Assembly (NCBI GenBank): GCA_027924645.1
Contig: BSBN01001198.1
Coordinates: 2,108,001 to 2,172,000 of the forward strand
Length of the DNA: 64,000 bases
DNA from: Cunninghamia lanceolata
Lineage: Eukaryota; Streptophyta; Pinopsida; Cupressales; Cupressaceae
Direction of reading: 5' to 3'
Translations under genes and position numbers: made by a program
Notes under the pieces: generated by a model
The model's database searches: none
What the model was told of the DNA's origin: nothing
The model's input: only the letters and a program-made list of their open reading frames with translations
Shown: one piece after another, positions 11,186-22,351 of the stretch
How positions within the stretch are numbered: position 1 is the first letter of the stretch
Layout: the number at the start of each line of letters is the position of its first letter

Positions 11186-11690
11186 GGGCCTGGAAAATTT
11201 TATTTGTACGGCCTCAAGCAGAATAGACTTCGTACGGCCTTTCTGAGTCTGGTTCCATACGGTGCAAACACTAGTACGTCTGGCAGGGAAATCCGTACGG
11301 TGGAGATTTGATATTTGCACGGACTAGCACGCGTATGGTAGAGACTCGTACAGCCGACCCAAAATAGACTTCGTACGGTTCTTTACTCGTACGGCCCAAC
11401 CTTTCCTGACTCCGTACGAACCAATTCAAACCTCGCACGGCAAAAGAATTCAGAGCCCGTACGGCCACTGGTACGGTCCTTGCAGACATATGGCGGGACT
11501 CGTACGACAACCTTGTTTTGGCACGGCCTGATCCGTACAGCGGCAGCAGAGAGACTCGTACGGTCCAAAGCGAAAAAAAATTCCACAGCAGACTTCGTAC
11601 GACGTACGATAGGAAGGAAACGAAGATCGTAGGGTCTGGCAGAGGGTATTCGCATGGCAAGGAAAAATTAGATTTTGTACGGCATTAGCA
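11168..11690 (-). repeat. Array of about 23 CGTACGG-like boxes
   Basis: Between integrase and the third ORF, CGTACGG or one-base variants (GTACGGCC, GCACGG, CGTACAG, CATACGG) recur about every 22 bases for 520 bases, for example near 11170, 11208, 11231, 11292, 11373, 11388, 11458, 11471, 11556 and 11597. The core CGTACG is palindromic. Spacer sequences are unrelated, so this is a motif array rather than a simple tandem duplication. It lies downstream (minus sense) of a TATA-like box and upstream of the third ORF start. Confidence 0.85.
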
Positions 11691-11744
11691 ACTAGTAATT
11701 CTGTCTTCTAGCAACTCGGTTGATTGAAATGAACTTGCACCTTG

Positions 11745-11752
11745 TATTTATA
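11745..11752 (-). promoter_or_regulatory. TATA-like box ahead of the third ORF
   Basis: Minus strand ATTATAAATACAAGG contains TATAAATA, about 55 bases before the CGTACGG array and about 670 bases before the third ORF start. It is a candidate internal promoter. Sequence alone cannot show use, and AT-rich DNA produces such matches by chance. Confidence 0.35.
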
Positions 11753-11792
11753 ATGTTAGGTCATATTTTCTTTTTCTCTTTTTTTTTTCTTC

Positions 11793-12704
11793 TTACTCTA
11801 CCTTACTTTTTCCCTTCTCGGGGTTGACGGTTTCAAATTCTTCAAACTCTGCCAACCTCCATTCGCTCTCCCAATTTTCTCTCTTCTTGTCATTGTCGTT
11901 CTCTTCCTCATCTAGGATCTCGATTTCTGTTAGGTGGCAGAAGATGCAATTTATATAACCTTTTTGTCGTAGGCAGTCGTTCGAGCAACATTTGTCAATT
12001 TCTTCCAATTCCCATATCCGATCGAATGTCACCGATTGATCTCTCACCCATGTCAAGTTCCACCCCATTGGCTCCTGAACCCACTGAAATGTTTTCCTGT
12101 CATCGTTCATCCTGACATTCCTGCTTCTGTACTTCGCCTTCCAAATCCGAGTCTTCGAAGGCTATACGTGAGATACTCCGACTAGCCAGTTTTCCATTCT
12201 TAACGCCCAAACTTCGTCACAATAGGGTGACCTTTTCACAATGAACATTGCTTCTGCTAAGTACTTCCTTTTTGGTGGGTCCCGAACTTCCTTTGGTAGT
12301 AGGAACTCAAATCTATCCTGTACCTGGTTGCATTCTCTTATCCAATTGTTCCAGTCTTCTTCCTCTTCTTCTTGGTTATTCTTATTGATCCATTTACCAC
12401 CATAGTCTTCGTCAATTAAGCCTTGCCGAGCTTCCATGTGCAGTCGTCTTGGTGCAAAGAACCCAGTTACAAGTTCAAACTGAGTACTTGAAAAAACCAT
12501 CCCGTCAACCTTGTTTTCTACCTCCTTGTGTTGTTTGCTTCTTTTCTCCCTCTCACACTGGTTTGTTATTGCATATCCAAGCATATTGATTTGTATTGTT
12601 TCTCCTCTTCTCTCTTTGTAAATCTTCAGTTTCGACCCATTCACTACTTCTTTGATCGGGCTTCCATCTAGATTGTCTAATTTTATAGCCCCATTCTCCA
12701 TCAA
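11793..12704 (-). pseudogene. Integrase C-terminus and Cys-containing tail
   Basis: One frame runs 12704 to 11793, interrupted only by a TAG at about 12164-12162 (CAG-to-TAG type). Its start (LDNLDGSPIKEVVNGSKLKIY region) is the conserved end of Tat/Athila integrases. The following ~270 codons are acidic and Trp-rich and include CCSNDCLRQKGYINCIFCHL, a possible zinc-binding cluster. I do not know the tail's role. It may be a pol extension or a separate protein. Confidence 0.6.
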
Positions 12705-12837
12705 CTCCGTATTCTAAACGGTCCTAACTACCGAACTTTGAACTTTCCAGGCTTGATTTCGTTAAGGCCGTTATATTTGAGAACTAACTGCCCCGACGGA
12801 ATTCCATTCTCCGCAAGCGTTTATCATGCCAATACTT

Positions 12838-13740
12838 CTAACGTTTTTGCATAATTTCTTTCGACCACTGAGCCAAAATTCTTTTCTCGTCTAACTTATT
12901 CAACTGGAATAGTCTTTCTTCCAAGCTCCCCGTATCTCCTAGTCGGTTTTCCACTGCGATCCTTAGACTTGGAACCAGGTATTCTGCTGGTACTACAGCT
13001 TCTTGCCCATACATCAACTGGAAAGGAGTATGTCCAGTCGTCACCTTGTAAGTGGTTCGGTAAGCCCATAATACTGCCAGTAACCTCTCTTCCCAATTCC
13101 ATCCTTTGATACCACACGACTTGTGGATTACCGAAATGAGCACCTTGTTTGTTGATTCTACCTGTCCATGTGCCCTTGGATAGTACGGACTTAATAGGGT
13201 GTGAAGGATTTTGAACTGCGTAGTCATAAGTCGAATGACGTGGTTGACAAAATGTCCCCCACGATCACTCGTCAATTGAATTGGAATTCCATACCTTGTC
13301 ATGATCTGCTCGTATATGAGCTTTGTCGTACTTAATGCAGTGTTATCCTCAAGTGCCCTCGCTTCAACCCACTTCGTCAAATATTCAGTGGCCACTATTA
13401 TGTACCAACATCGGTGTAGCTGACTGACCTTCAATGGTCCTACAAAATCCAGTCCCCATCTTTCGAAAAGTTCTTGAGGCTGTGATGGCCATAAGGGCAT
13501 ATAATCTCTTTTTAGTAGCGTTCCTACCCTCTGGCAGGTGTCACATTGAATTACCCATTCTCGGGCATCTGTGTGTAACGTCAGCCATCATAGACCGGCG
13601 AGTAGAACTTTCCGTGCCGTGGTGTCGGGACCCATATGTCCCCCTGCTAGTTCCTCATGGGCTTCCGCCAACACACCCCTTATCTCTTCTTCTATCACGC
13701 ACCTTCGGAGAATTTGATCGGGACCCATTTTGTAGAGTAG
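12838..13740 (-). pseudogene. Integrase: zinc-binding domain and catalytic core
   Basis: From 13740 down, an H-x-H...C-x2-C domain reads AHEELAGGH...QCDTCQ. A TGA at 13590-13588 (TGG-to-TGA) interrupts it. The core then reads GLDFVGPL (first Asp), TSDRGGHFVN (second Asp) and HGQVESTNK (catalytic Glu), so the DDE triad is intact. Integrase inserts the cDNA into chromosomes. The frame ends at 12838 and the C-terminus resumes in another frame at 12704. Confidence 0.85.
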
Positions 13741-13769
13741 CCCATTTATCAGTTGAAATGTCTTACTCT

Positions 13770-14700
13770 TCAGTGCAATCTTCCGTCATTCACTTGTAGA
13801 CATCTCTGGCGGGAACGTTGATGTGGATAGGTACTCACCAATTTTCTCGTACCAAGGCGGCAGGCATCTATTTGAAATAGGTGGGCATCCCGAAAATCTT
13901 CATTAACCCCGTCCGCCAATTCTCCTGATTTAATCCTTGATAGCTGGTCGGCAATTACATGGCTTTTCCCTGGTCGTACAATAATGGTGAAAGTAAATTC
14001 TTGCAAAAGTAACAACCATCTGCTAATTCTCCCTTGAATGATCGGTTTGTTGACCAGGTACATTAGAGTTTGATGATCCACGTAAAAAATGAATGGTGTT
14101 GCCAAGAGATAATGCCTGAATTTTTGTACCGAGTAAACCATTCCCAAAGCCTCCCTTTCAGTAGTACTATAATTTCGTTCCGCCTTGGAGAGCAACCGAC
14201 TGGTGAAGTACACTAGATGGTCAAGACCATGGGATCCCACCTGTGCCAGAGTGGCACCAATCGCAAAGTTTGATGCGTCAACGTGCACGTGGAATTCCTT
14301 GTCCCAATTCTGATAGGCTAGAATAGGTGCACTGATGAGTCTTGTCTTTAATTCTTCAAATGCTTTTTGTTGTTCATCCAACCATACAAACTGTACCCCT
14401 TTCCTTGTCAACATGTCCAATGGATATGATACCTGAGCAAAGTTCTTGATAAATCTTCGGTAGTAGCCGACATGGCCGAGAAAAGACTTTACTCCGGTGA
14501 CATCCCCCAGAGCCTCCATCTCCACAATTACCCGAATCTTGTCCAAGACTGCTTTTAGTCTTGCTTTGCATACAATATGGCAAGAAGTTTCCCTTGTTAC
14601 ACCATGAATCAGCACTTCTTCGGATTTAAGGCCAACTGTGCGGCCCTACAATGCTCCATGCACTCGGTGAGAGTTTTGAGGTGTCTACTGGTCGCTATAA
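13770..14700 (-). pseudogene. RT thumb and RNase H
   Basis: Two frames join here: HLKTLTECMEHCRAAQLALNP (ends near 14621), then a frame beginning near 14615 with GVKSFLGHVGYYRRFIKNF. RNase H acidic residues are visible in HVHVDASNFAIGATLAQ, SKAERNYSTTEREALG and FYVDHQTLMYLV. At least two single-base frameshifts (near 14695 and 14618) break continuity with the upstream RT. The RNase H degrades the RNA template during reverse transcription. Confidence 0.85.
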
Positions 14701-16502
14701 ATTGACCAGTCATCGAGGAATGCCTTGGAGTTTCCCACCGACATTTTGCCAAATATGTGTAGAATGATCCTTTGAAAGGTAGCTGGTGCATTGCACAGAC
14801 CGAACGCCATCCGGTTGTATGCATATACACCGTCTTCAATCACAAATGTTGTCTTCAGTTTGTCTTCCTCGGCAATACTGATCTGCTTATACCCCGAAAA
14901 TCCGTCCATAAAAGAATATATTTCATGACCGGCCACCTCTTCCAAAATGGAGTCTGTGAATGGGATGGGGAAGGGATCTTGGATTGTTACTGCATTGAGA
15001 CATCTGAAATCCACGCAAATCCTGATTTGTCCCCCTTCCTTCTTGAGTGATATTACGATCGGTGAGACCCACTCACTCGTCTCCACCTTAAAGATTATTC
15101 CAACCTCCAGCATTTTTTCAATTTCTTCTTGCACCTTAGCTGCGTAATTCTCGTTCATACGATATGGCCTTTTCCTTACTGGACGTGCTCCTAGTACGAG
15201 TGGAATTCTATGGATGCACAGTTCTGGTGGTATCCCCTTTAGGTCTTTGTATGTCCAGGCAAACGCATCTTTGTACTCTAGAAAGATTCTGAATGCTGCT
15301 GCCTTTAGTACTAGATTCCAATCGTCGCCGACGAGAATTACCTTTGGGTTACTCTCCTCGCCGAGATTAACTTTCTTTGTTACTAGCTCTTCGTACATAA
15401 TCTTCTTCTCAGGTTCAAACTGATGTGCCGGCGTGCTGTCTAATTCTGCATTCCCTTCCTCATATTCCCCATATGCCACCGGAAACATGTGGGTCACTTC
15501 CTTCCCATTGTCACTTGCCCGTTCCTTCTTACCCATTGTTTCACTATTACTAAGTGTTTCGTTCTTTGGTTGAAGGTCACCTGGTGGTTCACTAGTTGTT
15601 CCTGAGCTTTCACCGATTTCTTTTATTGAAATCATATTGCATTCCGACTGAAAGAACTCATAGTCTTCCATCTGCCAATGGAATAGCCCGCTGAAGGAAT
15701 TTGTCTCGTCCTCTAAGCATTCGTGTAATTTCAGTATCCCTTCCTCATCAGGATCCATCGGCCCCTTTTCACCTTCTGTCGACTCCCCTCCATCCGAGTT
15801 AGAGTCTGATGCCAACTCTTCACTGATGGTTTGTGTTCTCAAATCAATGACGAACTTCTTACGTCTATTTTCTATGGACAGAGTGTTTTTCTTCCAGTTG
15901 TGGTTGGCCTTAGCGGCTATTAGCCATCCTCGGCCGAGTAATGCATCGTACAACGCATTGCATGTTGTTATGACTACAAAATTTAACAAAAATTGTTGGG
16001 TACCGATTCTTACCTTTTGAGCCATTAGCACTCCCAGCGCCTTGATCCCGTGCTGGTCGGCTCCCACTAACTGGAAGTTCTGTGGCCATAGAGTAGGTTT
16101 GTCGAGGCTCTTCCAGGTTTCTTTTAGTAGCACATTTACTTTGGATCCACCGTCGACTATCGTACTTGTCAAGTTTCTTCCAAGGATTTCCATATACACT
16201 ACGGCCGGTTTCTTCCCGGTGTCAATTGCCAGCAACCTCGGGTCGAGCACTTGTTCTCCCGTCGGCGGTGGTTCTACTATAACGTCTTCTGTTGTCTGGG
16301 CTTGGCCTTCGTGCAAGTTATCTTCCATTACCTTCGATATTGCTACCTTTAACTGAGGCAAGCTTCGGAGAAGATCCGCCATTTTAATTGGTACAGTAGC
16401 TTGCAGTACTTGGCTTACTATGTTCCTGTCTGATTCCGACCGTAGGGTTGGGGTTACCTTCTTGTCTGAGTTTCTCCGTTTGGTTTCCATGGCAACTTCC
16501 AC
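14685..16502 (-). pseudogene. Protease and reverse transcriptase (605 codons)
   Basis: This is the longest open frame in the window. About residues 95-190 form the aspartic protease: STIVDGGSKVNVLL carries the catalytic Asp in the DGG form known from Tat elements. An acidic linker follows. RT fingers and palm occupy residues 430-605: RKRPYRMNENYAAKVQEEIE, RICVDFRCLNAVT, FMDGFSGYKQI and AFLDDWSIYS (the catalytic DD pair). A frameshift just after the DD block terminates it, so no full RT is made. Confidence 0.85.
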
Positions 16503-16508
16503 TTCCCT

Positions 16509-18726
16509 TCATGCATCACGGAGTCTTTCTTTTTCCGTACGGGGATCTGGATAAGTGGCCTTTTTCCATTGTGCTCGAGTGATAGCAAGAATCTCTTCAT
16601 CATTTTCCTCGACATTGATAAGGTTCACCCCTTTTTGTTTTGGGCAATCTTTTTCGTCATGGTCACCGGGCCCACACCGCTTGCATAATGCATTTGTTTG
16701 ATTATGATTATTGTTCAAGAATTCCCTTGCAAAGTGTCCCCATTCATTGCATTGTCAGCACTGTATCATGGGTCGCCCCTTACTATTGTATTGTAATCTG
16801 TTTTTGGGGCTACTGTTGTTACTTATTCTGTTGTTCCGATAACCTCCAGGGGATGCATTAGGATTCTGAGGTTTTAGAGGTGTAGTTGGTGGAGTTGACG
16901 ACTCTCCTTGTGTGAAGAGTACCTGAGTACTTCTTGCTTTTAGATTAAAGGGGCATTCCTTGATTGAATGTCCCATCACTTGACAGATGTCACAGAATAG
17001 CTTCTTTGGACAATTTGCTTTTATGTGTCCTTCCCTGTTACAATCGGTACACCATAGTTCTCGGCCCTCTTTGGTTGTTTCTTTGTCAGCCTTCAATTCT
17101 TTCATCATGCGAATCATATCCTTCCTTAGCGCTTGGATGGTATTTAACTCACCGTCACTACTATCATCATCCGTACTCTCATCATCCTCGGTCCTTCTCT
17201 TACTTCAGGAGGGTGTCTTGTTCTCGCTTTCTATGTCCATCGCCCGATTGTATGCTTCAGCGTACGATGACGGAGGTACGACTTTCATTTTTCCTTAATG
17301 ATAGAAGTAGTCCTTCGATGAACCATCTCTCCGTCAGTCCGTCAGTTGGCTGGGTTTCCAATTTTCCAAGCAAGTCCTTGAGCCTCCTATTATATGCTCT
17401 CACGTTCTCATTTTTTCCTTGTCTAGTGTTGTAGATTTCCGCTACAATCTCGTTATCATCTCTTAGAAGCTTGAATTCATTCTAGAAGGCTTTCTTCAAT
17501 CCATCCCATGAGGCCTTCTGTGTCGCCTCTAGATCTGTGTACCAATCAATAGCTATACCTCTTAGCATTGCTGGAAACGCTTTTACCTAGTAGTCTTCAT
17601 CTTCTTGTCCATTTGCCACCCATGTGGTTTCACAAGTTTTACAATGCTGGACAGGATCCTCCGACCCGTTCCCCATAAACTTTGGCAACTTCTACCTTTC
17701 ACTTGCCGGTGGAGTCACCATCTTTCTCCCGCGGTGCCCTCTCTGTGTCTTTGACCCGATTGGACTGGTTCTACCGTGCCGTTCTAGTGACTTCCTCACA
17801 TTGTCAACCACGTACAGTTCCTTCCCACGTCCATTCTCGGCATCCTCTACACCTTGAGTCACCTCTGGTTCTCTCTAGTACTCCCTCTGCGCAGGGCTCT
17901 TGGGCTCAGGTCCTCTAATCCTCGGCCTTTCGTCTAAAATGGACAATGCTACAATACGACGTATACTATCTTCAAGCTCTTCTGTCAATCTTTTTCCATT
18001 TTCTTTTTCTCTATTTATTGGTGTTCTGAAATCTTGTTCATCAACTCCCCCACTGTGAAACTCGCCAATATCTTGATTTATTTCTTCATGTCGTTCATTC
18101 CCTTTTTCAATAATTTGTTTCAAACTTTTTCTACGCTCTTCTTGTTCTCTTAGTCTGAGTGATTTTCTCAATATTTCTTCTGGTGTTTCCTGCCCACTTG
18201 ATATTTTATTCTTATCCTTATTAAGTTGTATGGGCATTAATTATGATTACACATCGTCAATTATACGGCATGTGACGGCGATTAGCGTCGCGTTCCTCCT
18301 CTTGTTTCATACGCTCCTCATACCTTCTGAGGACTTGTCGTTGCAATTCTCTATCTCTTTCCTCTCGGAGGTCTTGGAGAGTTATCAAGTTTCTTGCCAG
18401 GAGTCGAGGGATACGATTCAAAAGGTTGTCTACTTCACTATTGACGTGCAGGTTTTCTTCGATAATTTCCTCCGGATGGATTTGTTCCTTACATATTGCT
18501 CGACTAACAATAACCACAGGTTTACCAATTCCTATGTTAAATCATCTTCTCGACTCCTTGGTTCTTCCCTGTCACTTCCTTCATGTTCTTCTTGAATTTC
18601 TTGTTCTATTTTTTCTACTTGTCTTCTATTTTGTAATTCCTCGTCGGTGTGGATCGGTTGCCCCATTATGCTGCCATCTTCATTGCGTCTTCCTTGACCC
18701 TGAGTATACCCGACGGTTTTGCCCAT
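16509..18726 (-). pseudogene. gag with zinc knuckles
   Basis: N-terminus at about 18726 (MGKTVGYTQGQGRRNEDGS), then highly charged helix-rich segments (17875-18517). The conserved gag core around 17400-17720 reads KAFPAMLRGIAIDWYTDLEA and WDGLKKAF before a TAG. Nucleic-acid-binding knuckles follow: CTDCNREGHIKANC, CDICQVMGHSIKEC, a degraded C-x2-C-x4-H copy preceded by TGA, and CKRCGPGDHDEKDC. Several stops and frameshifts inactivate it. The frame then passes to protease at 16502. Confidence 0.8.
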
Positions 18727-18787
18727 TCTTGACGACTCAACTTGTCATCAGCTGACGACCCGACTTATCTTAGACCCGCTTTGAATA

Positions 18788-18800
18788 GGCAACGGCACCA
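18788..18800 (-). other. Primer binding site, tRNA-Asp type
   Basis: Minus strand TGGTGCCGTTGCC, three bases inside the LTR. It differs at one base from TGGCGCCGTTGCC, the complement of the plant tRNA-Asp 3' end used by Athila-like elements. Confidence 0.75.
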
Positions 18801-18803
18801 AAA

Positions 18804-19177
18804 TGTTTACTGCTAGATGAATTTAATTGTTTTCCATACAGAGTAAACAAGAGAGATATTCGCACTATCAAAGTGTACTAGAATGCATTACATTGTACGA
18901 GAATAAAACAATAAGAATTGATACTCAGAACTTCAACTACATATATTAATTCAGAACAGCAAGTACAATAACAATCCCCAAAAACTCCATGCCCATACAA
19001 TGAACTGACAAGTACATATAAAGTTTGTGGATGGTTGCCAACCGTCGCCAAACATTGTACCGATCGGGAGTAACTACTCACCGAAACTAACAAACATAAA
19101 CATACTTCCTGATGCAACTAATCAAAACATATTTTGCCGAAAGGTACTAAAACTAATAAATGTAAGTACACCTAACA
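18804..19177 (-). repeat. 5' LTR of the Tat/Athila-like element
   Basis: Starts TGTTTACTGCTAGATG and ends CACCTAACA. About 96% identical to 8218-8592. Followed by the CGGGT target duplication. Confidence 0.9.
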
Positions 19178-20213
19178 CGGGTTGCCAAAGGTTCGAGGTA
19201 AATATTGTATCTTTATTGTTGTTGATAGACTTACCAAATTTGCACACTTCTTGCAATATCCTCAGATTTTAGAGCTCCACAAGTTGCTGATTTGTTTTTT
19301 AGAGAAGTGTTTAGACTTCACGGATTGTCAAAGAGTGTTGAAAGTGATAGGGACAGCAGGTTCCTAAATTTGTTTTGGCAAGAATTGTTTCATTTGTCAA
19401 GGACTGAACTTACTCCAAGCACAAGTTACCACCCCCTAACGAATGGACAAACTGAGATTGTCAACAAATGGGTGGAAGGATACTTGAGAAACTATGTTTC
19501 TGGACAGCAAACGGCTTGGATTAGATGGCTCCACTTAGGGGAGCATTGCTATAACACCACTTATCACATGTCCATCCGAATGTCCCCATTTATGGCTTTG
19601 TATGGTTATGAGGCTCAAAGTTTCATTGATCTTGTTTTTTGTGACAACAACATTCCAAGAGCCAAAGATTTACTTCAGCAAAGACAAGATATTCTAAAAT
19701 ATCTTAAATACAATCCTTCAACATGCTCAAAATCAACAGAAGTTGAATGCAGATCAGCACCAAATTGAGCGTACTTTTGAGGTTGGTGACATGGTCTATT
19801 TGAGATTCCAACCTTACAGGCAATCCTCTCTCAAAAAGAGTGGAGCAGAGAAGCTTAAGCCACGTTTTTATGGCCCATACAAAGTCAGAGTTGGGGAAGT
19901 TGCATATGAGTTGGAGTTGCTGGAAAATAGTAAGGTACATAATCTGTGTCATGTTTCTTGCCTTAAGAAGGCACTTGGCCCTAATGTTATTTCATCAGTT
20001 GAGCTATCTCCCTTGGATGAAGGGAAGTTGGTCTTGATTCCTAAAGAGATTATTGATTTCAAAGAGTGTAAATTGAGAAAGAGAAGCATATAAGAGTATT
20101 TAACCAAATGGAAGAATCTACCAATTCAGAATTATACTTAGGAAGGAGAGCAAATTTTGGAGCATCCAAAATTGCAATTGCTTGAGGACAAAACAATTTT
20201 GGGGAGGGAGGAC
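19178..20213 (+). pseudogene. Rest of integrase and chromodomain-like end (element A)
   Basis: Resumes GLPKVRGKYCIFIVVDRLTK from before the insertion. Frameshifts near 19258 and 19715 are needed. Second catalytic Asp lies in ESDRDSRFLNLFW and the Glu in GQTEIVNKWVEGYL. The C-terminal part has FEVGDMVYLRF, KPRFYGPYKV and VHNLCHVSCLKKAL, then a chromodomain-like EYLTKWKNLP whose tryptophan codon before EGEQ is TAG. It ends with LLEDK and a GGGGAGGGAGGAC polypurine tract touching the LTR at 20214. Confidence 0.85.
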
Positions 20214-21932
20214 TATAATGTTCCCTTCTCAAGCATAAGTTGTTGGGGACCCTTAGCCTATTTTCTGAATTTTTCCCGTAGACTAATGGGGTGGTGGAAA
20301 AAGGGAAAAATGATTAAATTAATAAATAATTAAATTAAGTTGTCAAAGGTCTTTTTGATTATAACTTTAAAAGACGACTTATATTTAATTGTTTAAGAAG
20401 GTTGAGTTTAAGTTGTGCAAATAAAGTGTTGCTAGCTCCAAGGTACAAAAAGGTGGTCCTCAAAACACTTTATTATGTTTTTTATATTTTCAAGGAGATA
20501 AGTGAGCAAAAAGAAAAAATATTATTTTATTTTCCCGAAGAAGTTATAAAAGGGAGATTTGTCCTCAGAAATCTTCTTTTGGCTAATTCATTTCTATTTG
20601 CTCTGAGAATGAATGTGAATTCTATTTGCCTAAGAATGAAAACCCTTTGGTGAATCCAGTTTCGCGGACAAAAACCTTCCCAGATAGTTTGTGTAATTTC
20701 ATTCAGGAATCACCTGTGTGCTGAAGAGTAAAAGTTTTTTCCAATCCCAATAGTAATGGAGATTTTTGATGTATTTTGATACTCTTGTTTGATTTTGAGT
20801 TATATACATTTTCTAATATATCCATTTTGCAGCCTTATTGATGCCAAATAGGACCCTACCTATCTACCCAAGAGGCTGTACCAGTTTGAATGTCCATGGC
20901 CATACCATCAGTAAAGTATTGGGTTGTACTTGCATAGCACTAGGCCATATTGCTGATGTGAATACATATTTCTACAGGCCATACTAATTTCTTATGGTCC
21001 GTACCATGTTAAATTGGTCGTACACTATGAAATGAAAGGCATTTTGATTTTGGAAGGAGTCACTACTAATTTTGAATGAAATTTGGTCTTTTTCCTCTAG
21101 TCATACCATATTTCCTTTCAACTGTACTATTCTAGGAAGTTTTAGCAGCTAGTAGTTAATATATGGGGCTCATACAACTGCATTTGTGGGCCATACAGAC
21201 CTGATATGACAGTAATCTGCAGATTTCAAAGTGCTTCTTCAGTTTGGGTCAATCTCCTATTGCAGCCTTCATCAGCACACAGAGTTGTGTTCCAATGAGC
21301 TTCAGTTTGCCTCAGTCCATGTTGATTGAAAATTACTTATTATATAATTTTAATGGATTAATCTAGGTGTTGCAAAAGTGATATTTTGTGGTGTTTTAGT
21401 TGATTTCCACGGTGTAGTGTTTTTGAATTAATATATTAGCAATGCATTTGTCATATTTATTGTAATTCTGGATGGTAGTACTGCCAAAACATCCCTGCAT
21501 ATCATGCTAATCATATTGTAAAACTAGATGGTTTACTACCAGTTATGTACAATTCAACATTGAAAGTCTTGGTCAATTCACCATTAGACCCAATTCCATT
21601 TCATAGCCCGTTTTGGTATTGATCAAGTCTACTTAGCAATCAGCCAATTTGGCTTGATCGGACTTGTAGCAATCTACCAGTGGCTTTGCATTTTCAAGCA
21701 TACTTGTCTGCCGAAGAGGTGTAGATTTGGGTCGACTTTGCCACCTGTATGTTTCTGGGCGGCTTGCCGCCTTTACTTTCAGCAGTACATTCATCAGATA
21801 GGTAGTTGTCCAACCACTGTATGCTCTGACCTTGCCCACCTCAAGATCTTGGTGATCAGAAAGTGCAAAGATTGCATTTGCATCTTCTATACTTCCAAAA
21901 AAATTCAAAAAAACTAGTGTGGGTCGTTACAC
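20214..21932 (+). repeat. 3' LTR of element A (right end approximate)
   Basis: Starts TATAATGTTCCCTTCTCAAG (canonical TGTAATGTCCCC with changes) after the polypurine tract, and is related to the LTR at 26986. A TATAAAAGG box lies near 20547. A possible end is GTGGGTCGTTACA at 21932, but no primer site follows, so the 3' boundary is tentative. Between 20870 and 21200 it carries repeated GTACC/CCATAC-type words. It does not match the 5553 LTR. Confidence 0.65.
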
Positions 21933-22351
21933 CTGGAGTCCTAGTCATAGCCATCTTTTTGGGTGATTCTTATTATTTGATCAAGTCACAGCAGATAGCA
22001 GCTTTTTAGTTTGAGTTTCAAGCCTTACATGTTGGTTGTACCAATTTGGGATTAATTACTAAGTTTCTAACTGCTTTTGATTAGTTGCACCTTCATTTTC
22101 TAGGTGCTACATGTGCAAATAACATTGTTGGAGCTCATTACAGATTACTGCAATCATTTGGATTGTTGTTTCAGCATTTTACCAGTTCATACCACTCCCA
22201 TATCAGTCATAGATCAGCCATGCTACCTGCTATATCAGCATCTATCTTTGTCACATTTGGCACTAGGCATTTCTAGAAGCTACTACATCATTTTGGGAAG
22301 GGATTAGCAGCATTTGAAGGAGTTTTTGGGAATCAGCTATGCAATCCTTAA
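21933..22351. other. No recognisable feature
   Basis: No LTR end, primer site or protein domain seen. It could be the upstream part of the hAT-like fragment, or LTR sequence beyond the tentative boundary. Confidence 0.4.

Larger units (their letters stand above)
8218..19177 (-). mobile_element. Nested Tat/Athila-like Ty3 retrotransposon, 10.96 kb
   Basis: Complete element with 375- and 374-bp LTRs, a polypurine tract, a primer site, target duplications, gag, protease, RT, RNase H, integrase and a third ORF. It is oriented right to left. Assignment to the non-chromoviral Tat/Athila group rests on the tRNA-Asp-type primer site, the protease form VDGGS, absence of a chromodomain and the long region after integrase. 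The LTRs differ by about 15 substitutions and one indel (about 4%), which gives its relative age. Several stops and frameshifts make it inactive. Confidence 0.9.

Noticed and set aside
11271..11660. 129-codon minus-strand frame over the CGTACGG array
   Set aside because: The apparent frame comes from the repeated boxes (recurring Arg-Thr and Val-Arg pairs). The array is better explained as non-coding; a second overlapping frame is equally open.
16964..17434. 156-codon plus-strand frame
   Set aside because: It is antisense to the gag zinc knuckles and core, which explain the sequence better.
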